Shown one piece after another: positions 53,631 to 62,232 of a stretch of DNA of 64,000 nucleotides (position 1 is the first letter of the stretch; each line of letters starts with the position of its first letter). The position numbers and the translations under genes are program-made. Source of the DNA: Aminobacter anthyllidis (GTDB taxonomy: Bacteria; Pseudomonadota; Alphaproteobacteria; Rhizobiales; Rhizobiaceae); the NCBI RefSeq assembly GCF_018555685.1, contig NZ_JAFLWW010000003.1, forward strand, positions 310,001 to 374,000. The letters are read 5' to 3'. The notes beneath the pieces are model-generated. The model worked only from the letters and a program-made list of their open reading frames with translations. It ran no database searches and was not told where the DNA came from.

Positions 53631-53860
53631 GCCTCGTCGAAAAGCGCTCGGTGACCATTCGCGGCCACCGCACCAGCTATTCGCTTGAAAAACCGTTCTA
53701 CGACGACCTCGTCGCCATATCGGCTGCGCGTAACATCCCCCTTGCCGCTCTCGTCGCCGAAGTCGACGCGCAGCGCCCGCGCGAGGCAAACCTCTCCTCG
53801 GCGCTCAGGCTGTTCGTGCTGGAGCAGGCCAAGCGCGGCGCTTCAGCCAGCCCTCTCTGA
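53627..53860 (+). CDS. Ribbon-helix-helix domain protein (RHH_4 type)
   Basis: Protein of 77 residues with the ribbon-helix-helix DNA-binding fold. VEKRSVTIRGHRTSYSLEKPF gives the strand and first helix, and ALVAEVDAQRP the second. It starts with GTG at 53627, overlapping the DUF4169 stop, so it is translationally coupled as the third gene after sspB. It may be a local regulator of the operon or a partner of DUF4169; target sites are unknown. Confidence 0.8.
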   Translation: MSLVEKRSVTIRGHRTSYSLEKPFYDDLVAISAARNIPLAALVAEVDAQRPREANLSSALRLFVLEQAKRGASASPL

Positions 53861-53914
53861 CGCCAACTCACACCCGTTGCCGGCAACGTTCCCGGCGTTG
53901 CAGCCTGCATTTTT

Positions 53915-53964
53915 CGTAATACACTTGTCGTTGACCGGGGTCATTAAACGTAATACATTTAATG
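53915..53964 (+). promoter_or_regulatory. Promoter/operator region of brnTA
   Basis: Direct repeats CGTAATACA-C/T-TT (53915-53926 and 53949-53960) are 34 bases apart. TGACC-GG-GGTCA (53932-53943) is a perfect palindrome with a TTGACC -35-like half. CATTAAA-N9-TTTAATG (53942-53964) is an inverted repeat whose right half contains the brnT start codon. BrnA antitoxins repress their own operon, so one of these is probably its site. Confidence 0.5.
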
Positions 53965-54210
53965 AAGATCGTCTGGGACGAACCAAAGCGGCTGGCCAAT
54001 CTTGCAAAGCACGGCTTCGACTTTGCCTTGCTTGATGACGATTTCTTCATGAGTGCAGTCGTGCAACCGGCAAAATCCAATCGGTTCAAGGCCATAGGCC
54101 GTTTTGCCGACGGTTCGATCGCCGTGATTTTTGCCAGGCTGGGAAACGAAGGCGTGTCGGTCATATCGATGCGCACAGCCAGCCCTGAGGAAAGGAAATC
54201 GCTCAAATGA
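53962..54210 (+). CDS. brnT: BrnT-family ribonuclease toxin
   Basis: Protein of 82 residues. MKIVWDEPKRLANLAKHGFDF is the hallmark N-terminus of BrnT, with later ARLGNEGVSVISMRTASPEERK at the C-terminus where catalytic Arg and His-like positions lie. Characterised BrnT is an RNase toxin neutralised by BrnA. It starts at the ATG at 53962 and overlaps brnA by four bases (ATGA). Confidence 0.88.
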   Translation: MKIVWDEPKRLANLAKHGFDFALLDDDFFMSAVVQPAKSNRFKAIGRFADGSIAVIFARLGNEGVSVISMRTASPEERKSLK

Positions 54211-54512
54211 CTGGAAAGACGTTGCAGAAGAAATTTGAGCCCGGCCATGGCTACACCAAGAAAGATTGGGACGAAGTGTCCGACAATCCGGAATGGACGG
54301 CGGAAGAACTCCAGAGCGCAAAGCCATTCGCCGAGGTGTTTCCCGAGCTGGCCGAAAGCATTCGCCGTGCCCGCGGCCGCCCTGCGGTCGAAGCCCCGAA
54401 GCAGGTCGTCTCCATCCGCCTCGATCCCGATGTCATCGCCAAGTTCAAGGCCACCGGCAAAGGCTGGCAGAGCCGCATCAACGACATTCTGAAAAACGCC
54501 AAGGTCGGCTGA
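54207..54512 (+). CDS. brnA: BrnA-family antitoxin
   Basis: Protein of 101 residues. The N-terminal part (about 1-55) is charged and flexible and should wrap around the toxin. The C-terminal ribbon-helix-helix is QVVSIRLDPDVIAKFKATGK with GWQSRINDILKNA. It starts inside the brnT stop (ATGA), as in most brnTA operons. Toxin and operator binding are expected. It converges with the AsmA gene. Confidence 0.88.
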   Translation: MTGKTLQKKFEPGHGYTKKDWDEVSDNPEWTAEELQSAKPFAEVFPELAESIRRARGRPAVEAPKQVVSIRLDPDVIAKFKATGKGWQSRINDILKNAKVG

Positions 54513-54550
54513 AACGACGAAGGCAGGCGTCGCGGCCCGAGGCCGCCCGC

Positions 54551-57500
54551 CTATTGGCTCTGCAGCGACTTGAAGAAATCGTCGAGGCTGAGCGGCTCCA
54601 GCTTCTTCTTCACCGGAGCGGCGGCAGGCGGCGGCGCGGGTGATGCCGGCACGGCTTCGACAGGCGCATCCATAGGCCGGACCTCCGGCAACGGCGCCCG
54701 CTCGACCTCCGCCGCAGGCTTGGCGGCTTCAGCCTCCAGCTTGGCTTTCCGTTCGGCTTCGAGCCGCACCTTCTCTTCCGTGGCCCGGCGTGCCTTCTCG
54801 GCTTGCAGCCGCGCTTTTTCTCTGTCCGCTTCGGCTTTGGCCTTTTCGGCAGCCTCGGCGCCGCGCCGCTCTTCTTCTGCACGCAACCGTTCAGCTTCCG
54901 CCTTTGCCTTGGCCTCCAGCTCGGCTTTCAGCCTCTCCGCCTCTGCTTTCGCCTTGGCCTCTTCCTCGGCCCTTATCCGCGCTTCCTCAGCCAGTCGCGC
55001 CTCTTCGGCGATGCGCTCGCGTTCCGCCTTGAGGGCCACGAAATAACGCGTCTCGCGCCGCAGCCGCTGCTTTTCCAGCAGCACCGCCTGCATCGCCTCG
55101 ACGCGCGCCTGTTCCTTTTCCAGCGCGCGCTGGGTCAGGAACTGCGCCATAGGCGCGCTGTCGAACAGCTGGACCGTCGCTCCCGGCTCGCCTTCGAGCT
55201 CGAAGTTCATCATCGGCTCCGATCCGACCAGCTGTTCCTTGCCGGGCGCATAGGTGATCGAGCCGCTGGCAGCGACGACACCGGCATTGAGGTCGGCGCG
55301 AAGATCAGCACTCAGCGTCGCCGCCGGGTTTTTCAGCGTCAGCGGCGGCGCGCGCAGGATGCCGCCGGCAATGGTGAAGGCGACGTCGGCCTTGTCGGCG
55401 ACGAAGCTGCCCTCGCCCGCGATCCCGGGGGCGAACTCGGCGACGCGTGCCGCATTGATGTCGCGGCCCAGCGCGTCCGCCTTGGCGATCAGCGGCGCGA
55501 AGGCATCGGGGTTGAAGCCGGGCAAGGATAGTCCAGCGACATCGGCCGTGCCCGAACCGGACAGCGACGCGACGAGGCCCTCGACCGATTTGCCGCTGCC
55601 CGACAGCGTCGCCGAGAAATTGCCCTTGCCGCTGGCCTCGCCTGCCCAAGGCATCGCGGCGACATCGATGCCGTCGAGCTTCAGCTGGCCAGAAATGAAC
55701 GCCGTGCCATCATTGTTCTTGAGTTCGACGAGGCCGCCAAGATCGCCGCCAAACAGCTTGGCCTTGATGTTGGAAAGCCTGAGCGCCTGGCTGTCGATCT
55801 GCAGCGCCAGCACCGCATCATTGGCGGTTGCCAGCGGTTCGGCCAGAAGCGTGCCTGCGACGATTTCGAGGTCGGCGCTGAACGGCGCGACCGGCTTCGG
55901 CGCAAAGGCAGCCGTCGGCCAAGCCCCATCGCCGCTTTCCAGTGCCGTAGCACCCAGCGTCATTTCGGCAAACGGCCTGAGGTCCAGTTCGTCGAGGGTG
56001 AGCGAACCACTGAGATGCGGCAGGCCCTTGTTCAGCTCGGCCTTGAGATGGCCGACCACCGCCCCTTCATTGACGGTGCCGTCGAGCCTGTCGAGCGCCA
56101 GAACCCCGCCGCCAAGGCTGGCATCGGTGGCAAGTTCCACCTGCATGCCCGTTCCCATGCCCGGCAGCGTGACCGTCGAGGTCATCAGCCATGGCTCGAG
56201 GTCGGCGGCCTGCAGCGTCGCCCGTCCCTTCAGGCTCGGAATGCCGTCGCGCAGCGCCACAGTGCCGGCAAAGCCTGCCGAGGCATCGTCGCCCTTGAGG
56301 CTCGCAACCACTTCAAGGCCATTTTGCACGGCACCTTTCGCGCTAAGCGCAAGCTCCCCAGGCCCGGTGACGCCGAGCGGCAGCACCGGCAAGCCCGCCA
56401 GCGCCAGCAGGCTGGTGGCGTCTTCGTTGCGGGCGGAAAATTCGAGCTTCAGCTGCGAGCTTGCAAGCGCGCCCGGAATCGCCTGCGCCGACAGTGTAGC
56501 AAGCAGATCCGACCCGCCGGCCTCGCCCTGCCCGCTGAGCGCGATCCCCGTCGTCTTGTCGCCATTGTCGACGGCACTTGCGACGAAGTCGATCCGCGCG
56601 TCGGCCAGCAGGCCGGGATAGGCTGCGGCGCGGGCAGCCAACCCGTTCAGCAATTTGTTGTCGGGCGCCTGCTTGGCGGCAAGGGCGACCAATGGCGCGA
56701 GATCGACGGCCACCACCGATGCATCCAGGTTGCCTGTCGGTGCCTCGGGGAAATCCTTGATCCGCCCGGTGGCGCTCAGCGACGCCCCGGCCAGTCCGCC
56801 AACGGAGAGCTTGTCGATCTCCAGCACGCCCTCGCGCAGCCTGAGCGCGGTGTCGACTGTGTCGGCGCTGAGACCGGCAAAATTCAGCGGCCCCGCCTTC
56901 ACCGCAAGGTCGAGATCGGCGTCACTGAAGCGGTTGGCGCCCTGGTCGGTGACGAACAACGAGGCAAAGGCACGCAATCCGTCGAGATCGAGTTCGCCGC
57001 CATCGAGTTTCATCATCACCGACGCCCTGGAATCATCGGGCAGCATGCTGTCCAGTTCGCCGGTGAACCTGGCCTTGCCGAGGATCAATTCGATGCCGTC
57101 GAACGTCTGCTGCTCGCGCGTCAGCCTGACCTTGGCCTTGAAGCCCGCTGCCGGAAGCTTGCGCACCGCCTCGTCGACGTCCTTGGCCACCCAGGCGGCA
57201 AAACCCGAGGGCTGGCCGACGGCCAGCAGCATCTGCCCGTCGAAACCCAGATTGTCTTCGGTGCGCAGGAAACCATCGGCCTCCAGGCGCGTGCGCCCGG
57301 GCAGCGTCGCGGCCATCGACTTCAGCTTCCAGCCGCCCTCGCCCGGTTCCGCCGAAAGCTTAACGTCGCGCACGGTGGTGTCGCCGGCGACAACCGCCGG
57401 CAGGTCGACTTCGACGGTGCCCGGGATCGAAGGCCGCGGCAGCTCGACCAGTACCTTTTCGAGTGCCGTCAGGCGTTGCGGGATCGAAAAGCCTGGGCCG

Positions 57501-58504
57501 CCCGCCTTTTCGCCGCCCACGGCCTCATCGAAACGCACCTGCGCGCCGTTGGCGGTAATCGCAAAATGCGGCTCGGTGCCGAGATCGACCTCGGCCGTGC
57601 CGTCGGCGGTATAGGGATCATCCAGCGGACCGCTTTCGAAGCGGAACTCCTCGACGCCGAGCTTGGCGTGGTCGAGCGCGAACTTGCCTTTCAGCCGAAA
57701 GCCCGGCTCGACTGGCTTCGCCGGCGGTTTGGGCTTTTCGCCATCGGCGGCTGCCGCGGGCTCCGGCTGGGCCTCGACGACACTGAACCCGCCCGAATAG
57801 AGCGCCCTGCCCTTGTCCATCGAGGCGTTGCCGTCGCTTTCGACCACGAAGCCGTAGCGTTCCGGCGCGGCCCGCACCCTGAGCCGCATCTGGCCTGTCG
57901 GATCGACCGAGCCGGTCGAAGCCGACAGCTGGGTCTTCATACCGTCGATGCGCAGCGAGCCGTCGACCCGCCACGGACCGGACAGAGCCCTTGCCGACAC
58001 CGAGGTGTTGATCTCCGACAGCAGGTGCTCGCGCCCGCTCGCCGCGTGGCGCAGCCGCACCTGTCCTTCGGTGATGGTCAGCTTCTCGATCGAGATCTGC
58101 TTGGCGTCGAACGGCGCCGACGGACGAATCGCCCAGTCGACAACCCCGTCGGCGGCAAGGTCGATGATCGCCTTCGGCCGCACCAGCCGCATGTCGTAGA
58201 TCAGGAACTCGCCACTCAAAAGCGGCGCAAGCTCCGCATCCATCGAAAATGTCTCGACGGTCATCGCATTGTTGCCGCCTGTGCCGCCACCGACGATCAC
58301 ATCGGAGAACGTGACCGAGGGAAACGGCAGGATCCGCGCCGTCACCTCGCCCTGCACCACAACCTTGCGGCCGAGTATGGCGCTGGCCTCGCGCTCGAAT
58401 TCGGCCTTGTAGCCCGACCAGTCGATAAAGTACGGCCCCACCAGCCCCGCACACAGCGCCAGTACGAACAGTCCTCCGAATATGACAAACAGGCGAGCGA
58501 GCAT
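54551..58504 (-). CDS. Large AsmA-family protein with charged coiled-coil C-terminus
   Basis: Protein of 1317 residues. An N-terminal membrane anchor (about 5-25) is followed by AsmA-type beta-rich domain (FDWSGY-like YFIDWSGYKAEFEREASAIL, then GRKVVVQGEV), long repetitive beta-structure to about residue 1100 with the AsmA_2-type segment, and a long helical tail (about 1110-1260) of Ala, Glu, Lys and Arg heptads. A short Pro-rich end ends DDFFKSLQSQ. AsmA proteins help lipid transport to the outer membrane. The tail's charged helix is unusual. It should lie in the periplasm. Confidence 0.85.
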   Translation of the reverse strand: MLARLFVIFGGLFVLALCAGLVGPYFIDWSGYKAEFEREASAILGRKVVVQGEVTARILPFPSVTFSDVIVGGGTGGNNAMTVETFSMDAELAPLLSGEFLIYDMRLVRPKAIIDLAADGVVDWAIRPSAPFDAKQISIEKLTITEGQVRLRHAASGREHLLSEINTSVSARALSGPWRVDGSLRIDGMKTQLSASTGSVDPTGQMRLRVRAAPERYGFVVESDGNASMDKGRALYSGGFSVVEAQPEPAAAADGEKPKPPAKPVEPGFRLKGKFALDHAKLGVEEFRFESGPLDDPYTADGTAEVDLGTEPHFAITANGAQVRFDEAVGGEKAGGPGFSIPQRLTALEKVLVELPRPSIPGTVEVDLPAVVAGDTTVRDVKLSAEPGEGGWKLKSMAATLPGRTRLEADGFLRTEDNLGFDGQMLLAVGQPSGFAAWVAKDVDEAVRKLPAAGFKAKVRLTREQQTFDGIELILGKARFTGELDSMLPDDSRASVMMKLDGGELDLDGLRAFASLFVTDQGANRFSDADLDLAVKAGPLNFAGLSADTVDTALRLREGVLEIDKLSVGGLAGASLSATGRIKDFPEAPTGNLDASVVAVDLAPLVALAAKQAPDNKLLNGLAARAAAYPGLLADARIDFVASAVDNGDKTTGIALSGQGEAGGSDLLATLSAQAIPGALASSQLKLEFSARNEDATSLLALAGLPVLPLGVTGPGELALSAKGAVQNGLEVVASLKGDDASAGFAGTVALRDGIPSLKGRATLQAADLEPWLMTSTVTLPGMGTGMQVELATDASLGGGVLALDRLDGTVNEGAVVGHLKAELNKGLPHLSGSLTLDELDLRPFAEMTLGATALESGDGAWPTAAFAPKPVAPFSADLEIVAGTLLAEPLATANDAVLALQIDSQALRLSNIKAKLFGGDLGGLVELKNNDGTAFISGQLKLDGIDVAAMPWAGEASGKGNFSATLSGSGKSVEGLVASLSGSGTADVAGLSLPGFNPDAFAPLIAKADALGRDINAARVAEFAPGIAGEGSFVADKADVAFTIAGGILRAPPLTLKNPAATLSADLRADLNAGVVAASGSITYAPGKEQLVGSEPMMNFELEGEPGATVQLFDSAPMAQFLTQRALEKEQARVEAMQAVLLEKQRLRRETRYFVALKAERERIAEEARLAEEARIRAEEEAKAKAEAERLKAELEAKAKAEAERLRAEEERRGAEAAEKAKAEADREKARLQAEKARRATEEKVRLEAERKAKLEAEAAKPAAEVERAPLPEVRPMDAPVEAVPASPAPPPAAAPVKKKLEPLSLDDFFKSLQSQ

Positions 58505-58715
58505 TACCTCGGGGCAAATCTTTCATGCGTCCCAGGCGACTAAGCGCAGGAGCGTGGTCATTTGGTGGCATGTTGGGCTGTGCGCTGCAGCACGTCAACG
58601 CCGCGCGACGCCCTGTCCCGCGAAAAGCGGTCACGTCGCATCAGGCCGACCATCGTGGCCGGACCCTGCAAGCGGCCCAAATGGATGCGCCGCGATTCAG
58701 ATCAGCTGAATTTCT

Positions 58716-59240
58716 CTATTTTGCGTCGCGCTTGGCTTGTGAAACCGCCGCCGCCTTGCGCAGGCGCCCGCGCTCCATCGGCCTGGCAAGGCTTTTGGCC
58801 TTGGCGTTTTCGACAGCCCGCATGCCGAGATGGGCTTGCCGCGTGTTGAAATCGGCGGCACGGGCCGGCTTCTTTTCCTTGCTCAGCGCCAAGGCGTGGC
58901 GCGCGTTCTCGACGAGATCGATGCGCGCGGCGAGCTGGCGCCGTCGCTCATGTTCGCCATTGAGCCTGCGCATGCTCATCGCCAGCACGCCGAGCTTTGC
59001 CTTGGTGCCGTGGTCCTTGGTCGCCGGCTGCGCACCCTTGGCCGCTGCCTTGCCACGCATTTCGCGGCGTTTGCGATTGGCCTCGCCCTGCGCCCGGTCA
59101 CGCCGCTCGCGCACCGCCTTCAACAGGTCGCGCAGCTCGGCATCCGACAGCTCCTGCACCACCGGATGGTGCGAATTCTGCACCAGCTTCCACTCGTCTT
59201 CGCTGAGGGCTCGTTCTTCCTGCTTCCTGGAAACCGCCAT
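58716..59240 (-). CDS. Basic, helical hypothetical protein
   Basis: Protein of 174 residues, rich in Arg, Lys, Ala and Glu, with no signal peptide or membrane helix. MAVSRKQEERALSEDEWKLV begins the protein, followed by segments such as ERRDRAQGEANRKRREMRGK and DLVENARHALALSKEKKPAR. The composition suggests nucleic-acid or ribosome association, but I recognise no family. GAGG lies eight bases before the ATG at 59240. A strong hairpin lies 20 bases upstream. Confidence 0.7.
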   Translation of the reverse strand: MAVSRKQEERALSEDEWKLVQNSHHPVVQELSDAELRDLLKAVRERRDRAQGEANRKRREMRGKAAAKGAQPATKDHGTKAKLGVLAMSMRRLNGEHERRRQLAARIDLVENARHALALSKEKKPARAADFNTRQAHLGMRAVENAKAKSLARPMERGRLRKAAAVSQAKRDAK

Positions 59241-59259
59241 GTTCTGGTCCTCGCCTTTC

Positions 59260-59300
59260 ACAGTCCGGTTGCCCCAAAAAGCGCGGGGCAACCGGACTGT
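59260..59300. other. Long perfect hairpin between the GNAT and basic-protein genes
   Basis: Arms of 16 bp (59260-59275 and 59285-59300, with AGTCCGGTTGCCCC and its complement) enclose a 9-base loop. It lies 32 bases after the GNAT stop and 20 bases before the basic-protein start on the minus strand. No T-run follows, so it may be an imperfect terminator or an RNA processing or control element. Confidence 0.6.
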
Positions 59301-59331
59301 CCGCCCGAACCAGGGCGGGGTCAAGCCGACC

Positions 59332-59784
59332 TTAGCGGCGGCGCATCCGGATCACCTTGAGCGGCCGCCCCTCGTCGTCCTGGTCGTGCCTGAGCGTTTC
59401 CGCAAAGCCGATGCGGTTGTAGAAGGCCACCGCCGCTTCGTTGTCGGCATAGACCTCGACGTCGAGCGAACCCTTCAGTTTCGCCGCATGCAGCACCAAC
59501 GCCTTGCCGAGGCCGTGGCCATGGGTTGCCGGGTCGACGAACAGCCCGCCGATGAAGCTGTCGATCAGGCCGATGAAGCCGGCCGGCCGGCCGTCGATCT
59601 CGGCCACCCAGTTCTCCGCCTGCGGCAGGTAGATGTCCCGCACCTTGGCCAGTTGTCCGGTCAGATCCGTCTCTGTCAGGAATGGATGACCGATCCGCGA
59701 AGCCTCAAGCCAGATGTCGGCCAGGCAGTCGCGATCGGCCGTGTCGGAATAGGCGCGTATCGTCGCGCCGTGAGCGTGTGTCAT
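59332..59784 (-). CDS. GNAT-family N-acetyltransferase
   Basis: Protein of 150 residues. The CoA-binding region IGGLFVDPATHGHGLGKALVLHA has the HGHGLGKA motif. The C-terminal element LDVEVYADNEAAVAFYNRIGFAE is typical. A short Ala-rich start follows the ATG at 59784. The substrate is unknown. It lies upstream of the basic-protein gene on the same strand, separated by a hairpin. Confidence 0.82.
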   Translation of the reverse strand: MTHAHGATIRAYSDTADRDCLADIWLEASRIGHPFLTETDLTGQLAKVRDIYLPQAENWVAEIDGRPAGFIGLIDSFIGGLFVDPATHGHGLGKALVLHAAKLKGSLDVEVYADNEAAVAFYNRIGFAETLRHDQDDEGRPLKVIRMRRR

Positions 59785-59949
59785 GGAATTATCCTAGGAA
59801 TTTGCGTATCAGAGAAAGGCGCGCAAGCGCCCGCTTTGGCCTCTCGGCCCATCAGCACTTGGCCGACGCTTCAGCGATGGAAGTCTCTGCGCATAAAATC
59901 CCTTGTTGGACGGCGCCGAACTAGCAGCACCGCCTCAGCCAGTCAACGC

Positions 59950-61365
59950 CTACTCTGCCGCAGGCAAGACCTTGCCCGGGTTGAGAATATTCAGCGGATC
60001 GAGTGCGGCCTTGATCGCCCGCATCACCGAAACGCCATGGCCGTGCTCGCGCTGCATAAGCCCCATCTTGCCCTGGCCGATGCCATGCTCGCCGGTCGAG
60101 GTGCCATCCATCGATATCGCCCGTTCGGCCAGCCGCTTCACGAACTCCTCGGCACGGCCGATGTCTGCCGGATCGTTCGGATCCATAAGCACCAGCGTGT
60201 GGAAATTGCCGTCGCCGACATGTCCGACGATCGGCGCGACCAGCCCCAGCCGAGCGATGTCGGCCTCGGTCTCGGCGATGCACTCGGCGAGCCTGGAGAT
60301 CGGCACGCAGGCGTCCGTCGACAGCGCGCGTGAGCCCGGCCTCAGCGTCTGCGACGCCCAATAGGCGTCGTGGCGTGCCTTCCACAGCTTCGCCCGTTCC
60401 TCGGCGACAGTGGTCCAAAGGAACGGCCCGCCGCCATATTCGGCCGCGATCTCGCCAAAGCTCTCCGCCTGTTCGGCAACGCTGGCGTCGGAACCGTGGA
60501 ATTCGAGGAACAGGCACGGGCTTTCAGGGTAATCGAGCTTCGAATAGTTCTTCATCGCCCGCATCTGCAGCGCGTTGACCAGTTCGATCCGCGCCACCGG
60601 AATGCCCATCTGGATCGTGGTGATGACCGCCTGGCACGCCGCCTCCACGGTCGGGAACGGGCAGACACCGCCCGAAATCGCCTGCGGAATGCCCTGCAGC
60701 TTGAGCGTCACCTCGGTGATGATGCCAAGCGTGCCTTCCGAACCGACCAGAAGCCTGGTCAAATCGTAGCCGGCAGAACTTTTGCGCGCGCGGTGCGAAG
60801 TAACCACCTCGCTGCCGTCGGCCATCACCGCCCGAAGCGACAGCACGTTCTCGCGCATCGTGCCGTAGCGCACCGCATTGGTGCCCGAGGCCCGCGTCGC
60901 CGCCATGCCGCCGAGGCTGGCATTGGCGCCGGGATCGATCGGGAAAAACAGGCCGGTGTCGCGCAGATAGCTGTTCAGCGCCTCGCGCGTCACGCCCGCC
61001 TGAACCGTGCAGTCAAGGTCGTCGGCATTGACCGAAATCACCTTGTCCATGCGCGAGGTGTCGACCGAAATGCCGCCCGCCGGCGCGTTGACATGGCCTT
61101 CGAGCGAGGTGCCGGTGCCGAAGGCGATGACCGGCACGCGGTGTTCGGCGCAAACCCGCACCACCTCCTGCACGTCGGCCGTGCTTTCGGCGAACACCAC
61201 GCCATCGGGCGCCTGGTTGGGCAGATAGGTCGTGGTGTGGCCATGCTGCTCGCGGATCGACTGGCCGGTCTGGAAGCGCTCGCCGAACTGCTGCTTGAGG
61301 ATGCCCAGCGCAGCCGCGATGCCCTCCTCGTTCCGCGCCATCGCCTTCAGGTCGCTCAGAGCCAT
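59950..61365 (-). CDS. FAD-binding D-2-hydroxyacid dehydrogenase (D-lactate dehydrogenase/GlcD-like)
   Basis: Flavoenzyme of 471 residues. The FAD-binding PCMH domain (about 50-230) contains VIAFGTGTSLEGHVNAPAGG and PIDPGANASLGGMAATRASG, where FAD sits. The C-terminal domain (about 235-470) has the metal and substrate motif HVGDGNFHTLV and GEHGIGQGKMGL. It oxidises a D-2-hydroxyacid, most likely lactate or glycolate. GGAGGA is four bases before the ATG at 61365. No GlcE or GlcF partner genes are present, which favours a single-subunit D-lactate dehydrogenase. Confidence 0.88.
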   Translation of the reverse strand: MALSDLKAMARNEEGIAAALGILKQQFGERFQTGQSIREQHGHTTTYLPNQAPDGVVFAESTADVQEVVRVCAEHRVPVIAFGTGTSLEGHVNAPAGGISVDTSRMDKVISVNADDLDCTVQAGVTREALNSYLRDTGLFFPIDPGANASLGGMAATRASGTNAVRYGTMRENVLSLRAVMADGSEVVTSHRARKSSAGYDLTRLLVGSEGTLGIITEVTLKLQGIPQAISGGVCPFPTVEAACQAVITTIQMGIPVARIELVNALQMRAMKNYSKLDYPESPCLFLEFHGSDASVAEQAESFGEIAAEYGGGPFLWTTVAEERAKLWKARHDAYWASQTLRPGSRALSTDACVPISRLAECIAETEADIARLGLVAPIVGHVGDGNFHTLVLMDPNDPADIGRAEEFVKRLAERAISMDGTSTGEHGIGQGKMGLMQREHGHGVSVMRAIKAALDPLNILNPGKVLPAAE

Positions 61366-61455
61366 CTTTTCCTCCGCGTTTGGAACAGCCTGGCGCCTTG
61401 CCGGCACCTTATGCTGCGGTAATCTGCCAGCCCCGGCAGTTTGTCCAGCGCCGCC

Positions 61456-61553
61456 GTGCATGACCCCGAAAATCGGGATTTTCGGAAAGGATCATGCACA
61501 AACTTAAAGTGTGACAGCGTCCTTTGCACGTCCTGCCGGACGCGCGGCGCTGC
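61456..61553. repeat. Composite rhizobial palindromic repeat, copy 2
   Basis: GTGCATGACC (61456-61465) and GGATCATGCAC (61489-61499) flank CGAAAATCGGGATTTTCGG. They are followed by a degraded second hairpin (about 61513-61553) related to 335-375 of copy 1, sharing ACAGCG at its start and GGACGCGCGGCGCTG at its end. It sits between the divergent D-lactate dehydrogenase and thioesterase genes. Confidence 0.75.
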
Positions 61554-61573
61554 CAAGTCGAAGAGGATCGTCC

Positions 61574-62053
61574 ATGCCAGTCCCGTTCGTCTCGAGCCTC
61601 ATGGAGGTCGACCAAGCCTGGCTCGACTACAACGGCCACATGAACATGGCCTATTACAACGTGCTGTTCGACCGCGGCGGCGAGGAGGCGCTCGACCTGC
61701 TCGGCATGGGCGCGGCCTACGCCCGCGACCGCAAGCTCACCACCTACACCGCCGAGATCCATGTCTGCTACGTCAGGGAACTGCACCTTGGCGACAAGGT
61801 CACCGCCACTTTCCACCTGCTCGACCACGACGAGAAGCGTTTCCGGGTCTACCAGGAACTGCATCATGTCGACGGCTGGCTGTCGGCGACGTCGGAGACC
61901 CTGTCGCTCCATGTCGACATGAACGGCCCGAAGGTCGCGCCTTTCCCTCAAGACATCATGGCCGCCCTCGATGCCATGCGCGCGGCGCACGCCGCATTGC
62001 CGATGCCCGAGCGCGCCGGCCGCTCGATCGGCATCAGGCGCAAGCCCGCATAG
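61574..62053 (+). CDS. Thioesterase (4HBT/hotdog fold)
   Basis: Protein of 159 residues with the hotdog fold. The catalytic-site region is VDQAWLDYNGHMNMAYYNVLFDRG, with an active-site Asp in WLDYNGHMN, and YTAEIHVCYVRELHLGD follows. It belongs to the 4-hydroxybenzoyl-CoA/YbgC-like group and probably hydrolyses an acyl-CoA. GAGG is seven bases before the ATG at 61574. The stop codon is within a 16-base sequence repeated 30 bases later (AAGCCCGCATAGTGGC). Confidence 0.82.
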   Translation: MPVPFVSSLMEVDQAWLDYNGHMNMAYYNVLFDRGGEEALDLLGMGAAYARDRKLTTYTAEIHVCYVRELHLGDKVTATFHLLDHDEKRFRVYQELHHVDGWLSATSETLSLHVDMNGPKVAPFPQDIMAALDAMRAAHAALPMPERAGRSIGIRRKPA

Positions 62054-62232
62054 TGGCTTCCGGGCGGGCGGAAGCCCGCATAGTGGCCCCAGAGCCACAG
62101 GCGGTTAACCTTACCTGTTCATAACCTGCGCCACAGCCTGAGGTTCGTTGATCGCCCCTCGCTGCCCTCCGACAATCCCACGCAAGCGAAGTTGAGTCGC
62201 GGCGGCGGGCACCGGACGGCTTGAGGCAAGGC

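Noticed and set aside
56015-58543. Plus-strand open frame of 842 codons opposite the AsmA gene
   Set aside because: It is a shadow caused by high GC and the third-position bias of the long AsmA gene; it has no family pattern.
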